A stretch of DNA of 9,055 nucleotides from an uncultured Lachnospiraceae bacterium (GTDB lineage Bacteria > Bacillota_A > Clostridia > Lachnospirales > Lachnospiraceae), in assembly GCA_910588595.1 (NCBI GenBank), contig CAJUQU010000153.1, positions 1 through 9,055 on the forward strand. Direction: 5' to 3'. Position numbers and translations under genes: made by a program. A model generated the notes under the pieces. The model was given only the letters and a program-made list of their open reading frames with translations. It had not been told where the DNA came from and did not search any database. Position 1 is the stretch's first letter, and the number at the start of each line of letters is the position of its first letter. This document shows positions 1-7,415 of this stretch, piece after piece.

Positions 1-1
1 A

Positions 2-235
2 ATACCAGTCATCATCGGGGAATTTGCAGCTATGAACAGGGATAATGTGCAGGATCGCGCAGAGTGGGCGGCGTATTATGTGAGCGCCGCCAAGAAGATC
101 GGCGTTCCCTGTGTCTGGTGGGACAACGGTCTCTTTGAGGGGGACGGCGAGCGTCTCGGTCTCTTTGACAGACATACATACGAGTGCAGATATCCCGAGA
201 TCCTGTCAGCGCTGATGCAGGGATTGGGTGAGTAG
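2..235 (+). CDS. GH5 cellulase-type glycoside hydrolase, C-terminal fragment
   Basis: Only the last 77 codons are present; the gene begins before the window. The frame is open from base 2, where it reads IPVIIGEFAAMNRDN. The GEF Glu (codon at 20-22) matches the catalytic nucleophile on strand beta-7 of GH5 endoglucanases, and the later VPCVWWDNG matches the conserved strand beta-8 Trp region of the same family. The protein would hydrolyse beta-1,4-linked glucan or a related beta-glycan with retention of configuration. The fragment stops soon after the barrel, so no C-terminal carbohydrate-binding or dockerin domain is attached. Secretion cannot be judged because the N-terminus is missing. The GH5 assignment is fairly firm; the exact substrate (cellulose, lichenan, mannan) cannot be told. 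Confidence 0.8.
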   Translation: MPVIIGEFAAMNRDNVQDRAEWAAYYVSAAKKIGVPCVWWDNGLFEGDGERLGLFDRHTYECRYPEILSALMQGLGE

Positions 236-332
236 GGTCTGCCCGGCAGAGAAGATGACAGCCGACACCGCGTATTACCACAATAAATGATAAAGTTCTG
301 GCAAGTGATATGATCGGTGAATAAGTTTCCAC

Positions 333-409
333 TTTTTCCAGATACTAGTTATGAGCTGTGGAAAAATAACTGATACAGATTGCGCGGCTTATTGTCCCAG
401 TTATTTTCC
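333..409. repeat. Nested inverted repeats in the spacer before the coat gene
   Basis: The 236-464 spacer has no gene that I can support. A segment at 359-372 (TGGAAAAATAACTG) can pair in two ways: its first 8 bases are the exact reverse complement of 333-340 (TTTTTCCA), and its last 10 are the exact reverse complement of 398-407 (CAGTTATTTT). The two pairings share bases 363-366, so they exclude each other at least in part. Neither is followed by a T-run outside the stem, so neither is a standard intrinsic terminator. The element could be a weak AT-rich terminator for the upstream glycosidase, an operator, or chance in AT-rich DNA. I found no convincing sigma-A, sigma-E or sigma-K promoter here. 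Confidence 0.4.
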
Positions 410-464
410 TACGGATCCTTAATGCTTGGAACAGTCAAAAATTGTATTTGGAACGGAGGAAATT

Positions 465-923
465 ATGATCTTAACAGAAAAAGAGATGACGACAGTCAAG
501 GATCTGCAGACACAGGAGAAGGCGTGTATCGAGAAGTACCAGCGCTATTCCGGCGAGGCGAAGGACATGGTCTTGAAGGATCTGTTCAAGACGCTGCAGA
601 GCAAGGAGCAGGAGCACTACGATTCTTTGCAGCAGGTGCTCGGCGGCAAAGTTCCGTCATGCAACTGCAACGATTCGGACGGCAGAAACTACAACCCGAA
701 GGCGACCTATGACAAGATGAGCGACTCCGCGGACAAGAAGACAGACAACTTCCTTGCGACGGACTGCATCGCGTCAGAGAAGCTTGTATCCTCAGAGTAC
801 AACACCAATGTATTCTGCTTCAAGGATTCCGACATGCGCAAACTCCTCGCAGATATCCAGGTCGAGGAACAGAATCATGCGGAGATGCTGTATAAATACA
901 AGACGGTAAACGGAATGTCATAA
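465..923 (+). CDS. CotF-family (ferritin-like) spore coat protein
   Basis: A 152-residue soluble protein resembling the Coat_F family of Firmicutes, which are small helical proteins linked to the spore coat. The start at 465 is chosen because GGAGGA (455-460) sits 4 bases before the ATG; an in-frame TTG at 426 has no such site. The sequence reads as a ferritin-like four-helix bundle. E18 lies in helix 1, E48-Q-E-H51 in helix 2, E105 in helix 3 and E135-Q-N-H138 in helix 4, the layout of di-iron carboxylate ligands. A C-N-C motif (C66, C68) and a polar loop (69-92) connect the two halves. The gene stands alone and is closed by the terminator at 937-973. Coat-family membership is well supported; metal binding is inferred from the residue pattern, and a non-coat rubrerythrin-like role is possible. 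Confidence 0.8.
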   Translation: MILTEKEMTTVKDLQTQEKACIEKYQRYSGEAKDMVLKDLFKTLQSKEQEHYDSLQQVLGGKVPSCNCNDSDGRNYNPKATYDKMSDSADKKTDNFLATDCIASEKLVSSEYNTNVFCFKDSDMRKLLADIQVEEQNHAEMLYKYKTVNGMS

Positions 924-936
924 GGATCTAAGCGTG

Positions 937-973
937 ACAGGAGGGCATAACGCAGGTTGTGCCCTCCTGTTTT
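937..973 (+). terminator. Rho-independent terminator after the coat protein gene
   Basis: ACAGGAGGGCA (937-947) is the exact reverse complement of TGCCCTCCTGT (960-970). The stem extends inward through one T-G wobble and three further pairs (AAC with GTT) to a GCAG tetraloop at 952-955, giving about 15 pairs. It ends in TTTT (970-973). It starts 14 bases after the coat gene stop and separates that gene from the downstream membrane-protein gene. Confidence 0.92.
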
Positions 974-982
974 GATACAGAA

Positions 983-1012
983 ATGACTTTACTGACTCTT
1001 ATGCTGTATAAA
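983..1012 (+). promoter_or_regulatory. Probable sigma-A-type promoter of the YtvI-like gene
   Basis: ATGACT (983-988, 4 of 6 to TTGACA), an 18-bp spacer and TATAAA (1007-1012) lie between the terminator and the gene starting at 1061. This would give a leader of about 40 bases. The -35 match is modest. The preceding strong terminator makes a local promoter necessary. Confidence 0.4.
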
Positions 1013-1060
1013 AAATGACGGAGGACAGATAATACGCAATAGGAGAAAGAGGGGAAAGAT

Positions 1061-2161
1061 ATGGATTTTTTAGCGCGGAGTGACTATCAACGGGTTGTGT
1101 TATACATTCTGACATCAGTGTCAGTTATGCTTGCATTAAAATATCTTCTGCCATATTTTCTGCCATTGCTGGTAGCGTTTTTGATCGTGGTGCCACTGCA
1201 GCGTTTTTGTCAGCGGCGGGAGAGGTCTTTGGGCATCAGGGATGGAAGAAGCAGGAACAGATCCGGACAGAAAGGATTCATGGCGGGCGGGATCCTGTTC
1301 GGCATTATTCTGATCGTCGCATTGATCATTGTGGGGCTTGGCACATTTTTGATCAGTAAGGCCAGGACATTTGTGCAGAACGCGGATTTCTGGACGGACA
1401 GCATCTCGCAGCTGATCACAGGTTTCAGCGCGGGAATCGAAGATTTTTTTCAGTTGCAGCAGGGAACTGTTGAAGTCTGGATCACAGAGAGGCTCGCAGA
1501 GCTTGGAGAATGCGTCGCGAGGTCCGGCGACGGCCTGCTGACCGGAAGTCTGCGTTATCTGTCAGTGGCGGGGCGCGCAGGCACTTTCGTCGTGGTGAGT
1601 TTTATCTGTGTTGTCCTGTTTGCGAGGGAGATCGAGGGCTGGCAGCAGGGGCTTTTGAACCTCGCTTCGATCGAGCCGGCGATCGATCATATCCTGTCGA
1701 TCTTCCTGCGTATCGGGAAAAAACTTGGAAACATGATAAAGACATATCTTAAGACACAGACGATCATACTCCTGTGTATCAGCGTCACCGCGACCATCGG
1801 TCTGTATCTGGGAGGGACGTCAGAAGGCTGGTTCTATGGAATCCTTGCTGGCTTTATGGATTTTCTTCCCTTTATCGGCACGGGGATCGTGCTCATTCCG
1901 ATCGGGGTCATGAGTTTCTTAAGGGGCAATATCGTCAGTGGGGTGATCATCATTCTCACCTATTTTGCGTGCGTGCTCATTCGGGAGTTTCTGGAGCCTC
2001 GTCTGCTGGGAAACGGTTTGAAATTTTCGCCGGTGGCGATATTGATCTCTGTATATGCCGGCGTGATCTACTATGGCATCGGCGGTGTCATTCTGGGTCC
2101 GGTCACGCTGTTGATCCTGGTGGAGCTTGGAAGGGAGATCTTCATGCCGAGGCGTGTGTAG
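1061..2161 (+). CDS. AI-2E family membrane protein, YtvI-like
   Basis: A 366-residue polytopic inner-membrane protein of the AI-2E (PF01594) family. Hydrophobic segments lie near residues 11-28, 32-47, 77-98, 174-188, 232-250, 254-283, 289-308 and 324-357. The family's variable extramembrane part lies at about 100-170. The conserved DFLPFIGTG (267-275) and the later LEPRLLG (311-317) are typical family landmarks. Length and layout fit the YtvI branch, which in spore formers is called a sporulation integral membrane protein; other branches are annotated as permeases or antiporters and their substrates are mostly unproven. The ATG at 1061 follows GAGGGG (1049-1054) with 6 bases between. The gene is preceded by a terminator and its own probable promoter, and converges with the GH2 gene only 29 bp away. 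The family is secure; the YtvI branch is probable, and the substrate is unknown. Confidence 0.85.
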   Translation: MDFLARSDYQRVVLYILTSVSVMLALKYLLPYFLPLLVAFLIVVPLQRFCQRRERSLGIRDGRSRNRSGQKGFMAGGILFGIILIVALIIVGLGTFLISKARTFVQNADFWTDSISQLITGFSAGIEDFFQLQQGTVEVWITERLAELGECVARSGDGLLTGSLRYLSVAGRAGTFVVVSFICVVLFAREIEGWQQGLLNLASIEPAIDHILSIFLRIGKKLGNMIKTYLKTQTIILLCISVTATIGLYLGGTSEGWFYGILAGFMDFLPFIGTGIVLIPIGVMSFLRGNIVSGVIIILTYFACVLIREFLEPRLLGNGLKFSPVAILISVYAGVIYYGIGGVILGPVTLLILVELGREIFMPRRV

Positions 2162-2190
2162 GTATCTGATGATGCAGGACAAAGTCTCCC

Positions 2191-4641
2191 CTACTCGATC
2201 AGTGTGATCGCTGCTGTCCCGACCATATCCCCGCGGACAGTCACTGTCAATGGCGTGGCGGCAGTGGTGCCCTTGCCGGTGGCGGCGTAGATCATCAGCT
2301 GCCCTCTGTAAGCCCTGCGGTAATCTGCTGTGTACTCTGTCACGTCAGCGAGGTCGCCGTTCTCTATACCGAGCAGTGTTCCGTTGGTGACAGTAACATG
2401 GAGCAGTGTGGAATCGTGGTACACGCGTCTGCCGCTTCCGTCAAGCATGGTAACTTCAAGCTGATGGATAGGATTGCGGTATCCGACAGCACCTGCAATG
2501 ATCTTATTTGCCTCCTGAGTCAATGTGCGTTCCTGTATATCTATCTGACATGCCGCCGTAGTCGTATACAGACTGTGACTGACACTTGTGTCACTTTCTG
2601 AGCCCTTTGCTGTCAAGGTTCCCGGTTCAAAACTCACGGGTGTGAGGATGCAGTCCCTGTCCGCATCTTTCTCGTAAATGCCAAGGCTCCTGTCATTAAG
2701 GAACAGCTCGACAGATGATAAGTTTGTGTAGCATTTGACGGTGATCAATTCCCCATTACAATAATTCCAGCTCTCAGTCGATGATGCAGATTCGCAGGTG
2801 TAGGCGTCCGCTGCGGTCTCACCCCAGGAAGTGACACAGCTGTCAGTTTCCCGCACAGTGGTCAGGTGGATCATGGGCTCATCTGACCAGAAGCTCTGTC
2901 TGCGGTAATAGCCTGGCTTTTCAAATCCGGCGAGCGTGAGCAGTCCCGCGCCGGATCCATGGATCGGCCAGCCGTGCGCCTCCCCGAGATAGTCGATTCC
3001 TGTCCATAGGAACTGACCAGAGATATACTCGTTGTCAGTCACTGCGTGCCAGTCCTGGAGGCGGTGTCCGTTCTCGCTCCCGAGCAGCGGTTTGTCGGGA
3101 AAAGCAAGATGGTGTTCTGTGTACAGATTTTCCTTGTAATTGTAGCCGGCGACATCGACGGAATCAATAAAACCAAGGTCCGCGGAGTGTTCTGGGAAGG
3201 CGGCGGCAAGGGTAACTGGGTGGGTGGTATCCACGGTCTTGACAATATCGCACAATTTTTTTGCCAGCTCTGCAAGACGCTGGGCATTGGGGCGGGCGGG
3301 ATTGTACATGCGCTCCGCCTCCGGTTTGTTGGCGTCGTTGTTGCCGGTGACGCAGCTGCCCGGAACGGACACAAAACTTGGATGGCAGTAGGGATCGTTG
3401 GGGTAGTCGATCTCATTGCCGATACTCCACAGGATCACGCTTGGGTGGTTGCGGTCGCGCAGGATCATATCTGTGAGATCACGCTCGTGCCACACGGGAA
3501 AATCAGTGTAATATCCCTGGTGCTTCGGGGGATAAACATTGTGTCCCTGCCACCACTTATTTTTGGGTCCCTCCCACTCATCAAACGCCTCATCCATCAC
3601 GAAAAAGCCAAGGACATCACACAGCGTGTACAATTCGGGCATATGCGGATTGTGGCTCATGCGGATCGCGTTGCAGCCCATTTTTTTGAGCTTTATGAGC
3701 CTGCGGCACCATACCTCGTAGGGGACAGCGGCGCCAAGGCAGCCGGCGTCGTGATGCAGACAGACGCCCTTGAAGAGATAGGGTTTCCCGTTGAGGAAAA
3801 AGCCTCTGTCGGGGTGAAAGCGGAAGCTTCGGATGCCGACCTTCATCTCATGTACCTGATACGATTTCTGGTAGGAGATATACGTTTTCACCGTGTACAG
3901 GTTCGGGTTTTCCGGCGACCAGAGTTTGGGGGTCTGTATGGTTCCGCTATTTGTGACTTGTTTGGAGGAATGTGCCATGATGGTTGTCTGCGAGATGGCT
4001 TCGCCTACAAGTTTTCCTGCATTGTCAAAAATGACGTTTGTGACACTGACCAGACTGTTCTTGTCTGTCGCATTGGCTAACTCGTTGACGATCTCGTAGT
4101 CAGCGCTGGTGTCGTCGACCTTGGGAGTATGAAAGAAAATGCCATTGTCGACAGGGTAAATATTTTCAGATATGGTCAATGAAACCCTGCCTGTGATACC
4201 GGAGCCCGTAAACCAGCGCGAGTCATAGAGTTCGCGTCTGTCGACATACACACTGATGATATTGTCGGCATCGAAATGAAAACAGTCCGCCACGTCATAT
4301 CCAAAGGAGATGTAACCGTTTGGACGCTCGCCGAGATAGGTGGAATTGCACCAGACGCGGCTGTTTTTGTAGATGCTGTCAAAGTGGATGGAAATATGCT
4401 TTCCGCGCCACGCTGGATCGGGGGTGATGCGGATGCGATACCAGCCGATGCCGCCAGCAAGATATCCGGTGCCGCTGGAGTACTCTTTTGAGAAGGGCAT
4501 ATGTACTGACCAGTCGTGGGGAAGCGATACGGACTCCCAGCTGTCATCCTCATACCACGCCTGCCACGCATCGGGCGTATCACCAAGGTGAAAGCGGGCA
4601 TGGTTCAGCGGTATCGTCAGTGTGTCATTGATTGTTTCCAT
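2191..4641 (-). CDS. Glycoside hydrolase family 2, beta-galactosidase-like
   Basis: An 816-residue retaining exo-glycosidase. The N-terminal jelly-roll sugar-binding domain occupies about 10-160 (SLPHDWSVHMPF; GIGWYRI), an Ig-like domain about 165-272, and the TIM barrel about 275-590. The barrel shows NAIRMSHNPH (324-333), the acid/base motif DRNHPSVILWSIGNE ending at E410, the probable nucleophile E523 in PLLGSENGH, and QFLWTGIDYLGE (543-554). Residues about 600-816 form further beta domains like the DUF4982 and Ig-like tails of gut GH2 enzymes. There is no signal peptide, so it probably acts in the cytoplasm on imported oligosaccharides. The ATG at 4641 has AAGGAG 11 bases upstream (plus-strand 4653-4658). 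No transporter or regulator for its substrate lies in the window. GH2 is certain; galactosidase versus glucuronidase or another activity is not. Confidence 0.92.
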   Translation of the reverse strand: METINDTLTIPLNHARFHLGDTPDAWQAWYEDDSWESVSLPHDWSVHMPFSKEYSSGTGYLAGGIGWYRIRITPDPAWRGKHISIHFDSIYKNSRVWCNSTYLGERPNGYISFGYDVADCFHFDADNIISVYVDRRELYDSRWFTGSGITGRVSLTISENIYPVDNGIFFHTPKVDDTSADYEIVNELANATDKNSLVSVTNVIFDNAGKLVGEAISQTTIMAHSSKQVTNSGTIQTPKLWSPENPNLYTVKTYISYQKSYQVHEMKVGIRSFRFHPDRGFFLNGKPYLFKGVCLHHDAGCLGAAVPYEVWCRRLIKLKKMGCNAIRMSHNPHMPELYTLCDVLGFFVMDEAFDEWEGPKNKWWQGHNVYPPKHQGYYTDFPVWHERDLTDMILRDRNHPSVILWSIGNEIDYPNDPYCHPSFVSVPGSCVTGNNDANKPEAERMYNPARPNAQRLAELAKKLCDIVKTVDTTHPVTLAAAFPEHSADLGFIDSVDVAGYNYKENLYTEHHLAFPDKPLLGSENGHRLQDWHAVTDNEYISGQFLWTGIDYLGEAHGWPIHGSGAGLLTLAGFEKPGYYRRQSFWSDEPMIHLTTVRETDSCVTSWGETAADAYTCESASSTESWNYCNGELITVKCYTNLSSVELFLNDRSLGIYEKDADRDCILTPVSFEPGTLTAKGSESDTSVSHSLYTTTAACQIDIQERTLTQEANKIIAGAVGYRNPIHQLEVTMLDGSGRRVYHDSTLLHVTVTNGTLLGIENGDLADVTEYTADYRRAYRGQLMIYAATGKGTTAATPLTVTVRGDMVGTAAITLIE

Positions 4642-4690
4642 AAGTATTACAACTCCTTTCGGTAAAGAACTTTTTATCCCTTTATGGCTG

Positions 4691-4699
4691 ATTATAGCA
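4691..4699 (-). promoter_or_regulatory. Extended -10 promoter of the GH2 gene
   Basis: On the minus strand TGCTATAAT reads from 4699 to 4691, a perfect TATAAT preceded by the TGn extension. No good -35 is visible 16-18 bp upstream, as is common for extended -10 promoters. Transcription would begin near 4684, leaving about 40 bases of leader that include the AAGGAG site. Confidence 0.65.
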
Positions 4700-4802
4700 C
4701 AATCAGGGATGCATTTCTATAAGATTTGCGAACTGGAGCTGATAGGGATTAGAAAAGGAAAGGTGTGTCTCATGCGCGATCTGATACAAAGACAACATTT
4801 TC

Positions 4803-4832
4803 TTGTTAAGTGCAAGTTTCTTTTGTTATAAT
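4803..4832 (+). promoter_or_regulatory. Promoter of the lipoprotein gene
   Basis: TTGTTA (4803-4808), an 18-bp spacer and TATAAT (4827-4832) form a good sigma-A-type promoter; the -10 is also extended (TGTTATAAT, 4824-4832 region). The leader to the ATG at 4916 is about 77 bases. It contains a possible 9-bp hairpin with one G-T wobble (4842-4850 with 4872-4880), the second arm lying in the palindrome CTGCAGCTGCAG (4872-4883). Confidence 0.7.
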
Positions 4833-4915
4833 AGATTCGTACAGTTGCAGGAATGATCGTCCGTATACACTCTGCAGCTGCAGTAAAATTTTCAAGAAAG
4901 AAGAGAAAATAAACG

Positions 4916-5920
4916 ATGAAACAAAAGTATTTATTAACCATCTTGGCAGCAATGATTTCCGCTCTGTGTATAGGATGTGCAGGTAGTCCTTCTGAAGACG
5001 AGCAGGCAGAGGAAGCCGTGACAGTGATCGCAAAGGGGGAAACGATCACGATTGACAATGTATGTGAATTTCGCATTCAGGATATTGACTTTACACAGGA
5101 ACCGGAGCATTATCACAAAGCGGAGAGCGGCAAGACTTATGTGGAGGTGAGTATTGTCTACAAAAATCTCACAGATGAAGATGTGTGGGCAAAAAATATT
5201 GCGGAGGGAAAACTACTCTATTCCGGGAAATATGAATATGTGGGTGTTGCCAGATCTGGGGAGGACGACAAAGAGAGTCTGACATACACATACAGCAGAA
5301 CTGTTAAGCCGCAAAAGACGGAGTACATATATTATTTCTTCAGTGTACCGGAGGAAATACAGGGCAGTGATGGTGCGATCGAACTCGATCTTTCCATCTG
5401 TGATAATGATTACTGTGTCATCGAGAGAGAGGGGACAATAGAACCGCCATCTGACGAGAAGGACAGCGGGGAGACCGGGAAAACATCAGGCGCAGTCGAG
5501 AGCGGCGAGACAGTGGTAACGGAGAACTGTGAGTTTTATGTCGATTTTGCAAAGATCACAAAAGATATCAGACCCACAAAACCAGGTGAAGCATATGTCT
5601 ACTTCTCAGCTGATACAGGAATGACGTTCATAGACCTCTGTGTTGCGTATAAAAACACATCAGATCAGCACATACGCGCAGATAAATCAGTATCTGCAAA
5701 ATTGAAACTGTCAGAGGATAACACCTGCAAGGCGTCTCATTTGGTAGAAACAAATGGAAGAGCCGGGCTTGATTACGCAGGTGAGGCGTACATTATCCCC
5801 CTGTGCACAGAATATGTTCACTGTGTCTTTCAGGTCCCTGAGGAGGAGGCAGAAGACTTGGAACATGTGGAAATATCGTTTAAGGTAGACGGTCATAGTT
5901 ATAGTTATCTTATCCCGTAA
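4916..5920 (+). CDS. Lipoprotein with two tandem copies of a beta-rich domain
   Basis: A 334-residue predicted membrane-anchored lipoprotein. Residues 1-20 form a signal peptide (MKQKYLLTILAAMISALCIG) ending at C21. The lipobox CIGC has Cys rather than Leu at -3, so it is slightly off consensus. An acidic linker (24-34) leads into two related domains, about 47-170 and 198-334, joined by a Gly/Ser/Glu-rich spacer. Matching blocks are CEFRIQDIDFTQ (50-61) with CEFYVDFAKITK (205-216), GKTYVEVSIVYKN (72-84) with GMTFIDLCVAYKN (235-247), and EYIYYFFSVPEE (136-147) with EYVHCVFQVPEE (299-310). The pattern recalls the Ig-like DUF4352 type of cell-surface lipoprotein domain, but I do not recognise a named family. 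The ribosome-binding site is weak (AGAAGAG at about 4900). It is transcribed alone and its function is unknown. Extracytoplasmic location is well supported. Confidence 0.85.
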   Translation: MKQKYLLTILAAMISALCIGCAGSPSEDEQAEEAVTVIAKGETITIDNVCEFRIQDIDFTQEPEHYHKAESGKTYVEVSIVYKNLTDEDVWAKNIAEGKLLYSGKYEYVGVARSGEDDKESLTYTYSRTVKPQKTEYIYYFFSVPEEIQGSDGAIELDLSICDNDYCVIEREGTIEPPSDEKDSGETGKTSGAVESGETVVTENCEFYVDFAKITKDIRPTKPGEAYVYFSADTGMTFIDLCVAYKNTSDQHIRADKSVSAKLKLSEDNTCKASHLVETNGRAGLDYAGEAYIIPLCTEYVHCVFQVPEEEAEDLEHVEISFKVDGHSYSYLIP

Positions 5921-5969
5921 CACTATTCACCACTCTTTACCCCGCGCAGGATTTATCAGCCTAAAGACA

Positions 5970-6254
5970 GTGAACAGCACAGGCACGAATCCCGATTCGG
6001 AATGCTCTGTCATCGTGTACGCCGAGACAGCCAGATGTGAGCACAACCGCTGCGAGCAGGCGGTGCTCATCTCGTAGGTGATCACGAAGGAGGAGCTCTC
6101 GGACTTTGCGGACGATGGGCTGTTCCCGATTCAGAAGATCACATACACGGATCCGCAGTCGCGAGGCGGCTGCGGACCGGTGACGATCACGCACAGGGAC
6201 GGGACGGTGAAAACGATCGATTTTGACGCGGTCGAGGGGCAGCTGACGCTGTGA
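5970..6254 (+). pseudogene. Small cysteine-containing protein gene broken by in-frame TAG
   Basis: One frame reads as convincing protein on both sides of a TAG at 6075-6077. Before the stop are 35 codons from a GTG at 5970, including DSECSVIVYAETARCEHNRC. After it are 58 codons starting VITKEELSDFADDGLF and containing RGGCGPVTITHRDGTVKTIDF, ending in TGA at 6252-6254. Restoring a sense codon would give about 94 residues. The frame is also open upstream to about 5916 without an ATG or good ribosome-binding site, so the 5' end may be lost too; GTG 5970 is only the earliest plausible start. The downstream part could in principle restart at the GTG directly after the TAG (6078), but no ribosome-binding site supports that. 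The family is not recognised. Stop-codon readthrough is an alternative but has no support in the window. Confidence 0.55.
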
Positions 6255-6264
6255 TATTTTCGGG

Positions 6265-7335
6265 CTATAACATTTTCAGGGCGTCCTCAATCTGGGGCGC
6301 CCTTCGCTCGTACACGGCGATGACTTTGGCGATCTCATCGGTGTCGAGCGCCTTTTTGTTCTCCGCGTAGAGCGCGAGGAACAGCCACAGCATGTGCGCC
6401 TTGGCGATGCCGTACAGAAGATGTTTTGAGAAGCTGTAGTCCTCAAAAATATCGAGAAAGTCCGTGTACAGGAAATACTCGTAATACCGGTTCAGCAGCG
6501 TGTCGAGATACGGCATTTTCTGATACAGGCTCTTTTTCAGCGCGGCGAGTTTCCGCTCCCCGGCGGCGGGATCGGTGTGGCGCAGCACCCCGAACCTGCG
6601 GAGATATTTTCGGCACAGGCGATATAGAAACGGCGAGATCGTCCGAAGGCTCGGGTGATAGAATCCGTTAAAAAACAGTGTATTCATTCTCTGGAAACCA
6701 ATCTCATAGCGCTCTTCGGAGGCGTAGTCCGCAGGACTTGGAAGCGGGGACTGCGAAAGACATGCATTCTGCGCGTCGCGCCCGTACGCCACGATCGCCA
6801 TGCTGTCAAAGCGCGTTTCGCTGTTCAGCATGGAAGCCAGCCGGCTCCGCGCGCTCAACAGGTGATCGAGAAATTCCCTGTCGTCGTTGGTCGTGTTGAC
6901 CTCATAGGTCACAGTGCCATCCGACTCGGCGAAGTCAAACGGCTTGTCCGCAAGGACAGACACGAGAAAAAGCCTTGCGGACTCAGGGCAGGCGAGGTAG
7001 AGTGTCTCCTCGCAGAAAAAGTCGAGGTTGTAGAGCTGTCTTGGAAACTGGATGCACACGGCGGGCATGTACGCGGTCCCGTGCTTTTTCTGCATCGTGC
7101 AGAGGCGGTCCAATCCCCAGAAGGGACAGCCGCGGGGCGTGCTGCGGAACGCGACGAGCTCCTCCGTCTTCTCGATCGAACACCGCAGCAGGGTTCCGAA
7201 GAGCCCCTTTTCATTCAGATATTTCAAGTACATGTCATGGTCTATGGGAACCTTCCAGCCGCGGCAGCAGTTGAAGGAGCAGTCGGCGCCGGTGCACCGG
7301 AATTCGTTTAATATGGAGATCCGTCTGATCAGCAT
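6265..7335 (-). CDS. Flagellin lysine-N-methylase (FliB-like) cysteine-cluster protein
   Basis: A 356-residue soluble protein resembling the FliB family, whose founding member N-methylates lysines of flagellin. The N-terminal third holds the family's cysteine pattern: C14, C19, C23 and C24 (in NCCRGW), C70 (RGCPFW), C79, C94 in AVCIQFPR, C108 and C116 in ACPESARL. It probably binds a metal or Fe-S cluster. The rest is helical, with few landmarks. The start is set at 7335 because AGAGGT (plus-strand 7345-7350) lies 9 bases upstream and homologues begin shortly before the first cysteines; the longer reading to 7482 adds residues unlike the family. It overlaps no other gene and converges with the broken small gene 10 bp away. 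No flagellar gene is in the window, so the methylation target is open. Base composition looks GC-rich compared with the lipoprotein and ABC genes. Confidence 0.8.
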   Translation of the reverse strand: MLIRRISILNEFRCTGADCSFNCCRGWKVPIDHDMYLKYLNEKGLFGTLLRCSIEKTEELVAFRSTPRGCPFWGLDRLCTMQKKHGTAYMPAVCIQFPRQLYNLDFFCEETLYLACPESARLFLVSVLADKPFDFAESDGTVTYEVNTTNDDREFLDHLLSARSRLASMLNSETRFDSMAIVAYGRDAQNACLSQSPLPSPADYASEERYEIGFQRMNTLFFNGFYHPSLRTISPFLYRLCRKYLRRFGVLRHTDPAAGERKLAALKKSLYQKMPYLDTLLNRYYEYFLYTDFLDIFEDYSFSKHLLYGIAKAHMLWLFLALYAENKKALDTDEIAKVIAVYERRAPQIEDALKML

Positions 7336-7386
7336 GGGTGCGATACCTCTTGAAAAGTAATTTGTCTGGAGTGGGATACTGGTATT

Positions 7387-7415
7387 ATTGTAAGGGAAAG
7401 GGGCGGATCGCGCAA
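7387..7415 (-). promoter_or_regulatory. Possible promoter of the FliB-like gene
   Basis: On the minus strand TTGCGC (7415-7410), a 17-bp spacer and TACAAT (7392-7387) lie about 50 bases before the chosen start at 7335. The -10 is 5 of 6 to consensus and the -35 keeps only TTG. The position is right, but the match is weak. Confidence 0.35.

Noticed and set aside
426..464. Upstream TTG start extending the coat protein by 13 residues
   Set aside because: No ribosome-binding site precedes it, whereas GGAGGA is well placed for ATG 465, where homologous sequence begins.
2162..2190. Possible bidirectional terminator between the convergent YtvI-like and GH2 genes
   Set aside because: The 29-bp gap contains no stem with a T-run on either strand.
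3046..4080. 344-codon open frame on the + strand opposite the GH2 gene
   Set aside because: It is antisense to a clear GH2 catalytic domain, has no ribosome-binding site, and its translation shows no domain; it is a shadow of codon bias in the real gene.
5961..6194. Minus-strand 77-codon open frame
   Set aside because: It is Arg-rich with no ribosome-binding site and lies opposite the frame that reads as a plausible, though interrupted, protein.
6655..7311. 218-codon + strand open frame opposite the FliB-like gene
   Set aside because: It is antisense to the conserved cysteine-cluster protein in GC-rich DNA, Arg-rich and without landmarks.
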